Of a stretch of DNA of 64,000 nt, positions 55,456-63,964 are shown one piece after another. Location of the stretch: NCBI RefSeq assembly GCF_000730565.1, contig NZ_BBIQ01000001.1, positions 1 through 64,000 on the forward strand. Reading direction: 5' to 3'. The position numbers and the translations under genes were made by a program. The stretch's first letter is position 1. The number at the start of each line of letters is the position of its first letter. This DNA is from Pseudomonas fulva NBRC 16637 = DSM 17717 (GTDB lineage Bacteria > Pseudomonadota > Gammaproteobacteria > Pseudomonadales > Pseudomonadaceae). The notes beneath the pieces were generated by a model that worked only from the letters and a program-made list of their open reading frames with translations, made no database searches and had not been told where the DNA came from.

Positions 55456-56350
55456 TGTTCCACTGCCACTGGCCAGTTGCTACGGCGTCGTGGGCATGCA
55501 GACTTTCAGCATGTTCCACGCGCGTCTTGAACCCTTTAATCCATTCGATAGTGCTTAGCGCTTGATACAAGCGTCTCGCTGCGTCCTCGCAAAACATCAG
55601 GTTCTGTCCGTTTGCCAACGCAAATGCTTGTTCATCGGCGCGCTTTACCGCAGTTTGTACCGCAGTGCCCAAGGCTTGCTCGGCCGCATCTATGACCTCG
55701 GTTATGGGAAGCTCAGGACGATTATCCTCGAGCCTAACGCTTATCTTTGCCATGCTCCTCTGGCTATGAGGCGTTGCTACGATGCCCTCCGAAGTCCCCA
55801 ACCATGCCAATACCTCTTCGCTGTCCAAAGTTCCTGAGCCGAATCGAGCGTGGAACTGTTGCTGGATAAGCTGTCGAGCGAGCGCCGCCGAGCATGGGCA
55901 TGTAGACGAATAAGGCACCAAAACAGATAGTTCCACGTGGAACATTTCATGTTCGATCCGTGCATCGATCTCGACGTCATAGCTTTTCCACCCAGCTAGA
56001 GGGCTAACCAGGGCAGGCCGCCTGAGTAGGTGTTGGAAGCTCAGGCGCACATATGCCGCAGATGATTGCCCATCATGGCTGCTGAGAAAACTCGCCAAAA
56101 GGCGACGCAGCGATAGCGGGCGCAGCGGCTCATGCTCAAGATCTTCAAGCGCTAGGTACAGACGCGACATGTGTATGCCGCGTGAGCTGCCATCTACCAA
56201 ATTCACCCCAGCATCCACTGTAGCCGCTACCTGACGGCCTCCAATCTGCATTGGCATGGCTATCCCACACATTCCTACCCAGTCCAACGGTGTGGTTGAG
56301 TTCATGTGTTGTGCAGCGACGTCAGGAAGCTGGGGCTGGAATTGGGACAT
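55439..56350 (-). CDS. folE2: GTP cyclohydrolase I type B, zinc-independent
   Basis: 303-residue FolE2 (GCYH-IB). The family makes 7,8-dihydroneopterin triphosphate for folate without requiring zinc, and is typically induced by zinc starvation through Zur to replace FolE. The catalytic-site segment YSSTCPCSAALARQL contains the conserved Cys (about residue 150), with AHSQRS-like PHSQRSMAKIS following. The ATG at 56350 has GGAAATCCC upstream. It is divergent from zigA. The gene carries a parS-type site (55929-55944) in its middle. Confidence 0.93.
   Translation of the reverse strand: MSQFQPQLPDVAAQHMNSTTPLDWVGMCGIAMPMQIGGRQVAATVDAGVNLVDGSSRGIHMSRLYLALEDLEHEPLRPLSLRRLLASFLSSHDGQSSAAYVRLSFQHLLRRPALVSPLAGWKSYDVEIDARIEHEMFHVELSVLVPYSSTCPCSAALARQLIQQQFHARFGSGTLDSEEVLAWLGTSEGIVATPHSQRSMAKISVRLEDNRPELPITEVIDAAEQALGTAVQTAVKRADEQAFALANGQNLMFCEDAARRLYQALSTIEWIKGFKTRVEHAESLHAHDAVATGQWQWNITSEA
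55929..55944. promoter_or_regulatory. parS-type site, one mismatch
   Basis: AGTTCCACGTGGAACA differs from parS (TGTTCCACGTGGAACA) only in the first base. It lies in folE2, 27 kb from oriC. Nearby half-sites (TGTTCCAC near 55514, GTGGAACA near 56376) are incomplete. Confidence 0.8.
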
Positions 56351-56573
56351 GGGATTTCCAAGGCTATGCGTGTATGTGGAACATTGGGTCCACTGCTGAT
56401 GGGTCGTGTGAGGTAACGGCAGAGCCGTTGGTACTGCGCTGTGAAATGAGCTGGTCAATTCCCAGTTCACCGCACCGAGCATTCGTCAGGAACCACTTGG
56501 CTAGATTGTATTGTTACTTTATAACATTATGCAATGCATCGTTTCGAATGCGCCTGTGTGATGAGGTTTTGCC
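56351..56573. promoter_or_regulatory. folE2/zigA divergent control region with Zur-box candidate
   Basis: TGTTACT-T-TATAACA (56512-56526) is a 7-1-7 imperfect palindrome like the Zur box (TGTTATA-N-TATAACA); one half is perfect. It lies 48 bases before zigA and about 160 before folE2, in AT-rich sequence. A short interrupted repeat GTGGA...TCCAC is near 56376-56393. No gene is supported here. Confidence 0.65.
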
Positions 56574-57782
56574 ATGTCCAATCGTCTTCCTGTCACTGTG
56601 CTCTCCGGTTTTCTGGGCGCAGGCAAAAGCACGCTTCTCAACCATGTGCTGCGCAATCGCGAAGCGCTTCGTGTCGCGGTTATCGTCAATGACATGAGTG
56701 AGATCAACATTGACGCCAGCGAAGTTCAGCGCAATGTCACCCTTAACCGCGCCGAAGAAAAGCTGGTGGAAATGAGCAATGGCTGCATCTGCTGCACGTT
56801 GCGTGAAGATCTGCTTGAAGAGGTTGCACGGCTGGCCGAGGCGGGGCGCTTCGATTACCTGCTGATTGAATCGACCGGTATCTCAGAGCCGTTGCCTGTG
56901 GCTGAAACCTTTACCTTTCGTGATGAGCAAGGCCGCAGCCTGTCGGATCTGGCGCGTCTCGACACCATGGTCACCGTGGTGGATGCCTTGAATTTCATGC
57001 GGGATTACCAAGCCGCAGAGAGCCTGGAAAGCAGTGGCCAGACATTGGGGGATGACGATGAACGTTCGATCAGCGACTTGCTGATCGAGCAGGTAGAGTT
57101 CGCTGACGTGTTGCTGTTGAGCAAAATCGATCTGGTCAGTCAGGCCGAGCGGGAGGAGCTTTCAGCTATCCTCCGGAGCCTGAACCGCCGAGCCCAGATC
57201 ATTCCCATGGTCATGGGTCAGGTTCCCCTTGCCAGGATTCTGGACACTGGCTTGTTCGACTTCGACCAGGCGGCGCAAGCGCCTGGCTGGCTGAAGGAGC
57301 TGCGCGGTGAACATACACCGGAAACAGAAGAATATGGCATCCAAGCCACTACCTGGACCGCACGCCGGCCTTTTCATCCGCAGCGGTTCCATGACTTTGT
57401 ACACACACCCTGGAGTAATGGCCGGTTACTGCGTTCCAAAGGGTTCTTCTGGTTGGCGAGCAAATATAAAGAAGCGGGCAGTTGGTCCCAGGCAGGCGGC
57501 ATGATGCGCCATGGGCTGGCGGGTCGTTGGTGGTGTTTCGTTCCCCGCGAACAGTGGCCTGAGGATGTGGATAACGTTGCTGCCATTCTTGAACATTGGT
57601 TACCGGATACTGGCGACTGCCGGCAGGAATTGGTGTTCATAGGGCAAAATATGGACGTGGCGAAATTATCCACAGCCCTTGATCAGTGCCTGTTGACGGA
57701 TGAAGAAATGGCACTCGAGCCCATGGGTTGGCTGCGTTTTCCTGACCCATTCGGCCCCTGGGACGAACAGGTGGCAGCGTGA
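56574..57782 (+). CDS. zigA: COG0523 zinc metallochaperone GTPase (ZigA type)
   Basis: 402-residue G3E GTPase. Walker A is [16 protein letters not shown] (about residues 10-25), the metal-binding CxCC is in [13 protein letters not shown] (about 69-81), followed by ESTGISEP and SKIDL. The C-terminal CobW_C domain ends at about 390. ZigA-type proteins are induced by Zur derepression and deliver zinc to client enzymes. The Zur-like site lies 48 bases upstream. Its TGA overlaps the GTG of the DUF1826 gene (GTGA). Two perfect DnaA boxes lie in the 3' part. Confidence 0.92.
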   Translation: MSNRLPVTVLSGFLGAGKSTLLNHVLRNREALRVAVIVNDMSEINIDASEVQRNVTLNRAEEKLVEMSNGCICCTLREDLLEEVARLAEAGRFDYLLIESTGISEPLPVAETFTFRDEQGRSLSDLARLDTMVTVVDALNFMRDYQAAESLESSGQTLGDDDERSISDLLIEQVEFADVLLLSKIDLVSQAEREELSAILRSLNRRAQIIPMVMGQVPLARILDTGLFDFDQAAQAPGWLKELRGEHTPETEEYGIQATTWTARRPFHPQRFHDFVHTPWSNGRLLRSKGFFWLASKYKEAGSWSQAGGMMRHGLAGRWWCFVPREQWPEDVDNVAAILEHWLPDTGDCRQELVFIGQNMDVAKLSTALDQCLLTDEEMALEPMGWLRFPDPFGPWDEQVAA

Positions 57783-59253
57783 GTACGTCAGTGGCTGTGG
57801 ATATCCGCCAGGTGTTTGGACACACGCCTCAATCAATGGCAGAAGTCCTGCAAGAGGGTGTCAACCTCGCAGTCTGGCAGCGGCAACTTCCACCTCAGCT
57901 GCAAGACTTTTCAGAGGTTGTGGCGGGGCTTGGAGGATCGATAACAGACCAGCGTGTGATCGAGGTCGACGAGCATCAGGTCCCAGTGATTGAGGGGCTG
58001 CTGTACGAGGCTGTGGATATCCACGGCTATGACGCTTTTGTCGCGGATGTCACGTGGTTGGTTTCGGCTTATAGCTGTTTGCTTGGAGCGCATCGCGTAG
58101 GTTTGCGCATACGTGCACTGACCAGTCCGATGTGCCCACGCTTTCATGTGGATAACGTTCCACTGAGGCTAATTACCACTTACGCGGGTCCGGGGAGTGA
58201 ATATCTACCGGAGCAGGCAGTAGCGCGAGCTGCGTTGTCCACAGGCAATGCTGCTGTGGATAAGGTGATGCGACTGAATACAGGTGACGTTGCCTTGTTC
58301 AAGGGCGAGCGCTGGGAGGGCAATGAAGGCGCAGGCGTCGTACATCGTTCCCCGTCAGGTCCACCGCGACTGTTGCTTACGCTTGACTGGCTAGCCTGAC
58401 AGCGCATAGTTGAGCAAACCGTCTGCTTGAAGAACCATCATGCTTCGCAATATTCCCACCCATGTCATTGCTGGCCCGCTGGGGGCCGGCAAAACGACGG
58501 TGATTCATCACCTGCTACAGCAAAAGCCTGACCACGAACGCTGGGCCGTATTGGTCAATGAATTCGGGGCAGTAGGGCTGGATGCGGCACTCTTGTCCAC
58601 AAGCCAGAACGGTATCTCTATCGCCGAAGTCGCAGGAGGCTGCTTGTGCTGCGTCAATGGGGTTCCGTTCCAGGTAGGGCTGGGTAGGCTTCTGCGCCAG
58701 TGCAAGCCGCACAGACTGTTCATAGAGCCCTCCGGGCTGGGCCATCCTCTTCAATTGCTTGATCAATTGGCCCAAGCGCCTTGGACTAATGTGCTGACAA
58801 TTCAGCCGTTGATAGTCGTCACCACACCCGCATCTCTGCGCAGTGGCAGGCCGTTACCGACGGCTCAATCAGCCGCGTTGGAAGCCTGTGAAACCCTGGT
58901 TATCAATAAGTCGGAGTCTGTGGATAAAGATTTTAAGCTGTTGATAAATAAAGAATTCCCAGGGAAAAGGCTGATATGGACGATGCAAGGTCAGCTTCCT
59001 TTCGATAGTCTGCCTGTCTATCAAAACAAGATTGTTGACAGCCCTGATAGCGATATCGGGATTGTCGACAATCCACCGAATGCCATGCGTGCTCTTTGGG
59101 CAGACCGGCGCGAGCCGATACGTCAGGTAGTTCAAGGAGAGGATGGATGGAGCATAGGCTGGCGCTGGCACCCCCAGCAGCGCTTTTATCCACAGGCCAT
59201 AGATGAGCTATTGAAGTCGCTGAAGTGGAGGCGTGCCAAGGGTGTTATCCACA
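57566..59253. repeat. Cluster of seven perfect DnaA boxes in the zinc operon
   Basis: TTATCCACA or its complement at 57566-57574 (minus), 57666-57674 (plus), 58147-58155 (minus), 58255-58263 (minus), 58919-58927 (minus), 59186-59194 (plus) and 59245-59253 (plus). They are read in different frames: VDN/VDK, LST, YPQ and VIH. Chance expectation for the stretch is about 0.01. All lie in coding sequence about 29 kb from oriC. Confidence 0.75.
57779..58399 (+). CDS. DUF1826 protein in the zinc-response operon
   Basis: 206-residue protein of the DUF1826 family. It has no signal or TM segment. The C-terminal half shows His123-x-Asp125 in [13 protein letters not shown], then His189 and Arg197 in [17 protein letters not shown], an arrangement like the metal and 2-oxoglutarate ligands of Fe(II) dioxygenases. 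The family is often found with COG0523 GTPases and Zur-regulated genes. Translation begins at GTG 57779 overlapping the zigA stop. Function unknown; the dioxygenase idea is inference from spacing of residues. Confidence 0.85.
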   Translation: MSTSVAVDIRQVFGHTPQSMAEVLQEGVNLAVWQRQLPPQLQDFSEVVAGLGGSITDQRVIEVDEHQVPVIEGLLYEAVDIHGYDAFVADVTWLVSAYSCLLGAHRVGLRIRALTSPMCPRFHVDNVPLRLITTYAGPGSEYLPEQAVARAALSTGNAAVDKVMRLNTGDVALFKGERWEGNEGAGVVHRSPSGPPRLLLTLDWLA

Positions 59254-59411
59254 CAGCACAAGGCAGATGCTCGTTCAATGCACTCGAAGGCAAGTTGGCG
59301 CCCTGGCAGCCCAGTGAATGGACAGCCGACAGTCGCCTGGAATTGATTTTCGAGAAGCCTCAGCCTGTGGACGAGTTGGAAGCCCGCTTGCAGAGCTGCC
59401 TTATGCCTTGA
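58440..59411 (+). CDS. Second COG0523 GTPase
   Basis: 323-residue G3E GTPase, diverged from the upstream zigA. Walker A is AGPLGAGKTTVIHHLLQ (about residues 10-26), the metal motif is GGCLCCVNGVPFQVG (CxCC, about 66-80), and FIEPSGLGHP and INKSES follow. The C-terminal CobW_C domain is short. It lies 40 bases after the DUF1826 gene and is the end of the operon. A second metallochaperone in one unit may serve a different client. Several DnaA boxes are in its 3' half. Confidence 0.88.
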   Translation: MLRNIPTHVIAGPLGAGKTTVIHHLLQQKPDHERWAVLVNEFGAVGLDAALLSTSQNGISIAEVAGGCLCCVNGVPFQVGLGRLLRQCKPHRLFIEPSGLGHPLQLLDQLAQAPWTNVLTIQPLIVVTTPASLRSGRPLPTAQSAALEACETLVINKSESVDKDFKLLINKEFPGKRLIWTMQGQLPFDSLPVYQNKIVDSPDSDIGIVDNPPNAMRALWADRREPIRQVVQGEDGWSIGWRWHPQQRFYPQAIDELLKSLKWRRAKGVIHTAQGRCSFNALEGKLAPWQPSEWTADSRLELIFEKPQPVDELEARLQSCLMP

Positions 59412-59804
59412 TCAGTTGTGCCAACGGTCATGTTGCTGGCGCCACTGCTGCATTTCGATCACATTGTCCGCCCGCGGGGGCGTCTTGATTTCGAAGGGGT
59501 AGGGTGCCAGCTCTATCTGCATGCTGTGCGCGCCGAACTGAGTCACGGTACCAGGGTGACGTTGCTCCCCTGTCACGGTAAATTCGAAGCCATAGAGACG
59601 TGCCAGGCGCTTGCGACCCTTGACATCATGCACGAAGGCAATACGTTTGAGCGCGACGGCGTCATCGAGCAACTGAAGGTCAAGCTTTGCGCAATGCTGT
59701 TTGACCCTTTCCAAGGCCTTCTCGCGCAGACCGTGGTTGTGCCACAGCCAAGCGCCTGCCGTGGCCATCACCATCAGGACTAACAGGTTCTCCAGGGTCA
59801 ACAT
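59412..59804 (-). CDS. DUF3301 membrane-anchored protein
   Basis: 130-residue protein with one N-terminal TM helix (about 5-22) and a soluble, basic C-terminal domain (about 30-130) with RIAFVHDVKGRKRLARLYGFEFT, as in DUF3301. Function unknown. It converges on the second COG0523 gene, whose stop it meets end to end. Start ATG at 59804. Confidence 0.8.
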   Translation of the reverse strand: MLTLENLLVLMVMATAGAWLWHNHGLREKALERVKQHCAKLDLQLLDDAVALKRIAFVHDVKGRKRLARLYGFEFTVTGEQRHPGTVTQFGAHSMQIELAPYPFEIKTPPRADNVIEMQQWRQQHDRWHN

Positions 59805-59923
59805 GTGCGTAGGCTCCCAACCGATCGATTCAGCTTAACTGCGTCCCTGGCCTGTCGTACAGGTGGCAATCACGTTCATACTGCGCGTTGCATGATTCTT
59901 GAACAGCTTTGGAAATGACTCGC

Positions 59924-60796
59924 ATGAAACGTACCCCGCACCTGCTCGCCATCCAGTCCCATGTGGTGTTCGGCCACGCCGGCAACAGCGCTGCGGTATT
60001 CCCCATGCAGCGTATCGGCATCAATGTGTGGCCGCTCAACACGGTGCAGTTCTCCAATCACACTCAGTATGGCCAGTGGAGCGGAGACGTGCTTGCTCCA
60101 ACGCAAATTCCAGCGTTGGTGGAAGGCATTTCCAACATCGGTGAGCTGGGGGAGTGTGATGCCGTGCTCTCGGGCTACCTCGGCAGTGCCGAGCAGGGGC
60201 GCGCGATTCTGGAAGGCGTGGCGCGAATAAAGGCCGTCAACCCGAGGGCGATGTACCTGTGCGATCCAGTCATGGGCCATCCTGAAAAGGGGTGCATCGT
60301 ATCGCCACAGGTTAGCCAGTTTTTGCTGGAACAAGCGGTCACAAAGGCTGACATCCTGTGCCCTAACCAGCTGGAGCTGGACAGCTTCTGTGGCCGGCGC
60401 GCGGCATCACTGGAGGATTGCGTAGGCATGGCTCGCAGTCTTCTGCTCAAAGGGCCCAAGGTTGTGCTGGTCAAGCACCTGGCTTACCCGGGGCGCGCAG
60501 AGGACCAGTTCGAGATGCTGTTGGTGACGGCCGAACACAGCTGGCATTTGCGCCGCCCGCTGCTGGCCTTCCCCAAGCAACCGGTAGGCGTGGGTGACCT
60601 GACTTCCGGTTTGTTCATGGCGCGGGTGCTGCTTGGCGACAGCTGGGAACAGGCATTCGAGTTTGCAGCCTCCGCCGTACATGAAGTACTGCTGGAAACT
60701 CAGGCCTGCGCCAGTTACGAGCTGCAGCTGATACGTGCCCAGGACCGCATCGCCCACCCGCGCGTACGTTTTGAAGCGAGGTTGTTGAACGCCTAG
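59924..60796 (+). CDS. pdxY: Pyridoxal kinase
   Basis: 290-residue PdxY, phosphorylating pyridoxal in the B6 salvage pathway. Conserved features: [20 protein letters not shown] (about residues 10-29), GYLGSAEQG, and the C-terminal ribokinase signature region [19 protein letters not shown] with the catalytic Asp in [11 protein letters not shown] at 59924 has GGAAATG upstream. It converges on the thioesterase gene with a 4-base end overlap. Confidence 0.94.
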   Translation: MKRTPHLLAIQSHVVFGHAGNSAAVFPMQRIGINVWPLNTVQFSNHTQYGQWSGDVLAPTQIPALVEGISNIGELGECDAVLSGYLGSAEQGRAILEGVARIKAVNPRAMYLCDPVMGHPEKGCIVSPQVSQFLLEQAVTKADILCPNQLELDSFCGRRAASLEDCVGMARSLLLKGPKVVLVKHLAYPGRAEDQFEMLLVTAEHSWHLRRPLLAFPKQPVGVGDLTSGLFMARVLLGDSWEQAFEFAASAVHEVLLETQACASYELQLIRAQDRIAHPRVRFEARLLNA

Positions 60797-61278
60797 ACGC
60801 CGTCGGTTTTCAGGTTCTGATAGCGCTTTTCCAGTTCCTGGCGAATCTGCCGTCGCTGCTGGCCTTGCAGGAATCGGCGTTTCTCTTCGCTACTCTGCGG
60901 TTGACGCGGGGGAACCGAAACTGGCCGTCGATTATCGTCCACGGCCACCATGGTGAAAAAGCAGCTGTTGGAATGGCGCACCGAGCGTTCACGGATGTTC
61001 TCGGTAACGACCTTGATACCGACCTCCATGGAAGTATTGCCGGTGTAGTTCACCGACGCCAGGAAAGTGACCAGCTCGCCTACATGCACCGGCTCGCGAA
61101 AGATGACCTGGTCGACTGACAGCGTGACTACATAGGAGCCTGCATAGCGGCTGGCACACGCATACGCGACTTCGTCGAGGTACTTGAGCAGCGTTCCGCC
61201 ATGTACGTTGCCAGAGAAATTCGCCATGTCGGGTGTCATCAAGACGGTCATGCTCAGCTGGGCGTTTCCAGGTTCCAT
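60793..61278 (-). CDS. Acyl-CoA thioesterase (hotdog fold)
   Basis: 161-residue single hotdog thioesterase of the YciA/BACH type. The signature [24 protein letters not shown] (shortened here: [16 protein letters not shown]) carries the catalytic Asp. A charged C-terminal tail (about 125-161) is rich in Arg and Gln. Substrate range probably covers several acyl-CoAs. No operon partner on its strand. Confidence 0.9.
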   Translation of the reverse strand: MEPGNAQLSMTVLMTPDMANFSGNVHGGTLLKYLDEVAYACASRYAGSYVVTLSVDQVIFREPVHVGELVTFLASVNYTGNTSMEVGIKVVTENIRERSVRHSNSCFFTMVAVDDNRRPVSVPPRQPQSSEEKRRFLQGQQRRQIRQELEKRYQNLKTDGV

Positions 61279-61608
61279 AAAATGCTCACGGTAAGAGTGT
61301 GCGCAATCGCGCCAAAGGCTAGCAGGCGCTCTGTTCTGTTGAAGCGACAGCCTGCGTTTAACGGGACGCTCCCATGCTTTGAAGCGTCACGCTGTTTATG
61401 CCAGTGACGGCCTGATAGCAGTCGATCTGTTTCATCATATTGCATCGACAGTTCATGGGAAGGCGCGATGTTAATCTGAGTACGCCCATGCAACATGGGC
61501 ACGCTTTCAATGAATACAGTGTGTACTCGCTGCTTGCTTGGGCCCGCCTCGGCGCAGGCGCGACCTGCCCGTTAGCACAGCCCAAGACGAGAGAAGGAGA
61601 ATCACGTC
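61279..61608. other. Intergenic region before the CPA2 antiporter
   Basis: No gene in 330 bases. A perfect hairpin GCCCATG-CAA-CATGGGC (61484-61500) is flanked by GAGTAC (61478-61483) and GTACTC (near 61523-61528), giving a possible larger fold. A ribosome-binding site GAGAAGGAGAATC precedes the antiporter ATG. Confidence 0.4.
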
Positions 61609-63369
61609 ATGCATGCCATCAGCTTCATTCAGGACCTGGCGGTCATCATGCTGGTTGCAGGCGTGGTCACCATTGTTTTTCACCGTCTCAAGCAGCCAGT
61701 GGTGCTCGGTTATATCGTCGCCGGTTTCATCATAGGCCCCCACACGCCCCCCTTCGGCCTGATTCACGACGAAGACACCATCAAAACGCTCGCCGAGCTT
61801 GGCGTGATTTTCCTGATGTTTTGCCTGGGCCTCGAGTTCAGCCTGCGCAAGCTGTTCAAAGTTGGCGCCACGGCCTTCATAGCAGCTTTTCTGGAAATCG
61901 TATTGATGATCTGGATCGGCTTCGAGATTGGGCGTTGGTTCGGCTGGAACACCATGGACTCCTTGTTCCTGGGCGCCATTCTCGCCATTTCCTCGACCAC
62001 GATCATCGTCAAGGCCCTCAATGACCTGAAGATGAAGAACGAACGGTTTGCACAGCTGATATTCGGTGTGTTGATTGTCGAAGACATCCTGGGTATCGGC
62101 ATCATCGCACTGCTGTCGGGTATCGCCGTCAGCGGCACCGTCAGTTCGGGGGAGGTCTTTTCAACCGTCGGCAAGCTGTCCTTGTTCATGATCGTTGCCT
62201 TGGTGATCGGCATTCTTCTGGTACCGCGCGTACTGGCTTATGTGGCCAAGTTCGAAAGTAACGAGATGCTGCTCATCACAGTGCTGGGTCTGTGCTTCGG
62301 ATTCTGTCTGCTGGTCGTGAAACTCGAATACAGCATGGTCCTGGGGGCTTTCCTGATTGGTGCCATCATGGCCGAGTCGCGGCAGTTGTTGAAAATCGAG
62401 CGTCTGATCGAACCTGTCAGGGATTTGTTCAGCGCCATATTCTTCGTCGCAATTGGCTTGATGATCGATCCGCAGGTATTGGTCGACTACGCTTGGCCGA
62501 TTGTGGTCATTACCTTGGCCGTTGTACTGGGCAAGATGCTGTCCTGTGGCATGGGCGCTTTCATCGCGGGAAACGACGGGCGCACCTCGTTGCGGGTGGG
62601 TATGGGCCTGTCTCAGATCGGCGAGTTTTCATTCATCATTGCGGCCTTAGGGATGACCCTGCAGGTCACCAGCGACTTCCTCTACCCGGTGGCGGTCGCC
62701 GTCTCGGCCATTACCACGCTACTGACACCGTATCTGATTCGTGCCGCTGATCCGCTGTCGATAAAACTGGGTAACGTAGTGCCTGGGCGGCTGGCTCGCG
62801 TGCTGTCCTTGTATGGGGAGTGGCTGCGCAACATCCAGCCTCAGGGCCAGAGTGCCCTGGTGGCGGCGATGATACGGCGCATATTGTTGCAGGTCGGCGT
62901 GAACCTGGCGTTGGTCATCGCCATATTCTTCAGCGGCGGTTACTTCGCAGGGCGGCTTGGCACTTGGCTCAGCCAGTGGATCAGCGATGTGAGCCAGCAG
63001 AAGGCGGTGATCTGGGGGGCTGCATTACTGCTTTCGCTACCTTTTCTGATCGCGGCTTACCGCAAACTCAAAGCGCTATCGATGCTGCTGGCCGAAATGG
63101 GCGTCAAGCCTGAAATGGCTGGGCGCCATACTCAGCGCGTACGGCGCGTGATTGCTGAAGTCATTCCGCTGATTTCGCTGCTGGTGATCTTTTTGCTGCT
63201 GTCGGCGTTGTCGGCGAGCATTCTACCCACCAACGAGCTATTGCTGATCATTGCCATCGTGGCAGCGGTGGTGGTCGCTTTGTTATGGCGTTGGTTCATC
63301 CGGGTGCATACACGCATGCAGATTGCGTTACTCGAAACGCTGGAGAACAATCGGGACAACGGCCACTGA
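61609..63369 (+). CDS. CPA2-family cation:proton antiporter (Kef type)
   Basis: 586-residue membrane protein. The N-terminal 380 residues form the CPA2 exchanger domain of about 12 TM helices, with GYIVAGFIIGPHTP (about 33-46), LGVIFLMFCLGLEFS and IVEDILGIGII (Asp pair near residue 155). Instead of the usual cytoplasmic RCK (TrkA_N) domain, the C-terminal 190 residues contain four more hydrophobic segments (about 430-450, 470-485, 510-535, 540-560). Substrate K+ or Na+ is not decidable. AGAAGGAG precedes the ATG. Confidence 0.88.
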   Translation: MHAISFIQDLAVIMLVAGVVTIVFHRLKQPVVLGYIVAGFIIGPHTPPFGLIHDEDTIKTLAELGVIFLMFCLGLEFSLRKLFKVGATAFIAAFLEIVLMIWIGFEIGRWFGWNTMDSLFLGAILAISSTTIIVKALNDLKMKNERFAQLIFGVLIVEDILGIGIIALLSGIAVSGTVSSGEVFSTVGKLSLFMIVALVIGILLVPRVLAYVAKFESNEMLLITVLGLCFGFCLLVVKLEYSMVLGAFLIGAIMAESRQLLKIERLIEPVRDLFSAIFFVAIGLMIDPQVLVDYAWPIVVITLAVVLGKMLSCGMGAFIAGNDGRTSLRVGMGLSQIGEFSFIIAALGMTLQVTSDFLYPVAVAVSAITTLLTPYLIRAADPLSIKLGNVVPGRLARVLSLYGEWLRNIQPQGQSALVAAMIRRILLQVGVNLALVIAIFFSGGYFAGRLGTWLSQWISDVSQQKAVIWGAALLLSLPFLIAAYRKLKALSMLLAEMGVKPEMAGRHTQRVRRVIAEVIPLISLLVIFLLLSALSASILPTNELLLIIAIVAAVVVALLWRWFIRVHTRMQIALLETLENNRDNGH

Positions 63370-63391
63370 CCCCAGTGGCGTCTGCTGCAGA

Positions 63392-63411
63392 CGGGCCGTA
63401 ATCACGGCCCG
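63392..63411. terminator. Hairpin between the antiporter and the SMI1/KNR4 gene
   Basis: CGGGCCGT (63392-63399), AATC, ACGGCCCG (63404-63411). No T run; convergent genes flank it. Confidence 0.5.
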
Positions 63412-63445
63412 CAAGGTCCTTCGACCGAGGTGGGGGTGAGGCTGA

Positions 63446-63853
63446 TCAGCTCTCTAGCCACACGTCCCGTGCCCAATGCCAAACCGATTCCCAGCTGTCC
63501 TCACCGACGAGTTCCTCATCGGCATCCCACAGCACCACGGTGCCATCTTCCTCGACGCAATAGTAATTGTCGCCATCCTGGCACAGCGGAATCAGTTCCC
63601 GAGGCACCCCGGCGTCCCAGGCATTTGCAGCAACGTCCGGGAGGTAGGTGTGTGACTGAGGGTCAGTCACCGTGACAGGTTCCAGCGAGCCATAGACCAC
63701 ATCGCTGACGTTCAGCAGGAACTCCTTGAACACGAACGGAATGTTGATGAACAGCTGCTCTTCGATTTCAACCAACTGATCCTCGTCTGGAAGCTCAAGG
63801 GGGACCGGTACTGGCTCGTTGGCTTCACGGAGTTGTTCAATCACTTCTTCCAC
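63446..63853 (-). CDS. SMI1/KNR4-family protein
   Basis: 135-residue acidic protein with the SMI1/KNR4 (SUKH) pattern: an N-terminal helix, LPDEDQLVEIEEQLFINIPFVFKEFLL (about residues 20-46), the loop with PELIPLCQDGDNYYCVE-like VPRELIPLCQDGDNYYCV, and VVLWDADEE. SUKH proteins often act as immunity proteins to secreted nucleases or deaminases, but no toxin gene is adjacent, so it may be an orphan or housekeeping member. Start ATG at 63853. Confidence 0.82.
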   Translation of the reverse strand: MEEVIEQLREANEPVPVPLELPDEDQLVEIEEQLFINIPFVFKEFLLNVSDVVYGSLEPVTVTDPQSHTYLPDVAANAWDAGVPRELIPLCQDGDNYYCVEEDGTVVLWDADEELVGEDSWESVWHWARDVWLES

Positions 63854-63964
63854 GATTCACTTCCTCTGACCTAGATGACAACGCTGCGGGTTATACCCTA
63901 GTAGTGCGCTATGGCAAAAGCAAAAACCCCGGTAGGCCCGGAATGCTGTTCACTTGAAATGGTT

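Noticed and set aside
56251..56697. 148-codon plus-strand frame over the folE2/zigA control region
   Set aside because: Antisense to the folE2 start and overlapping zigA in another frame; the region is better explained as a divergent promoter.
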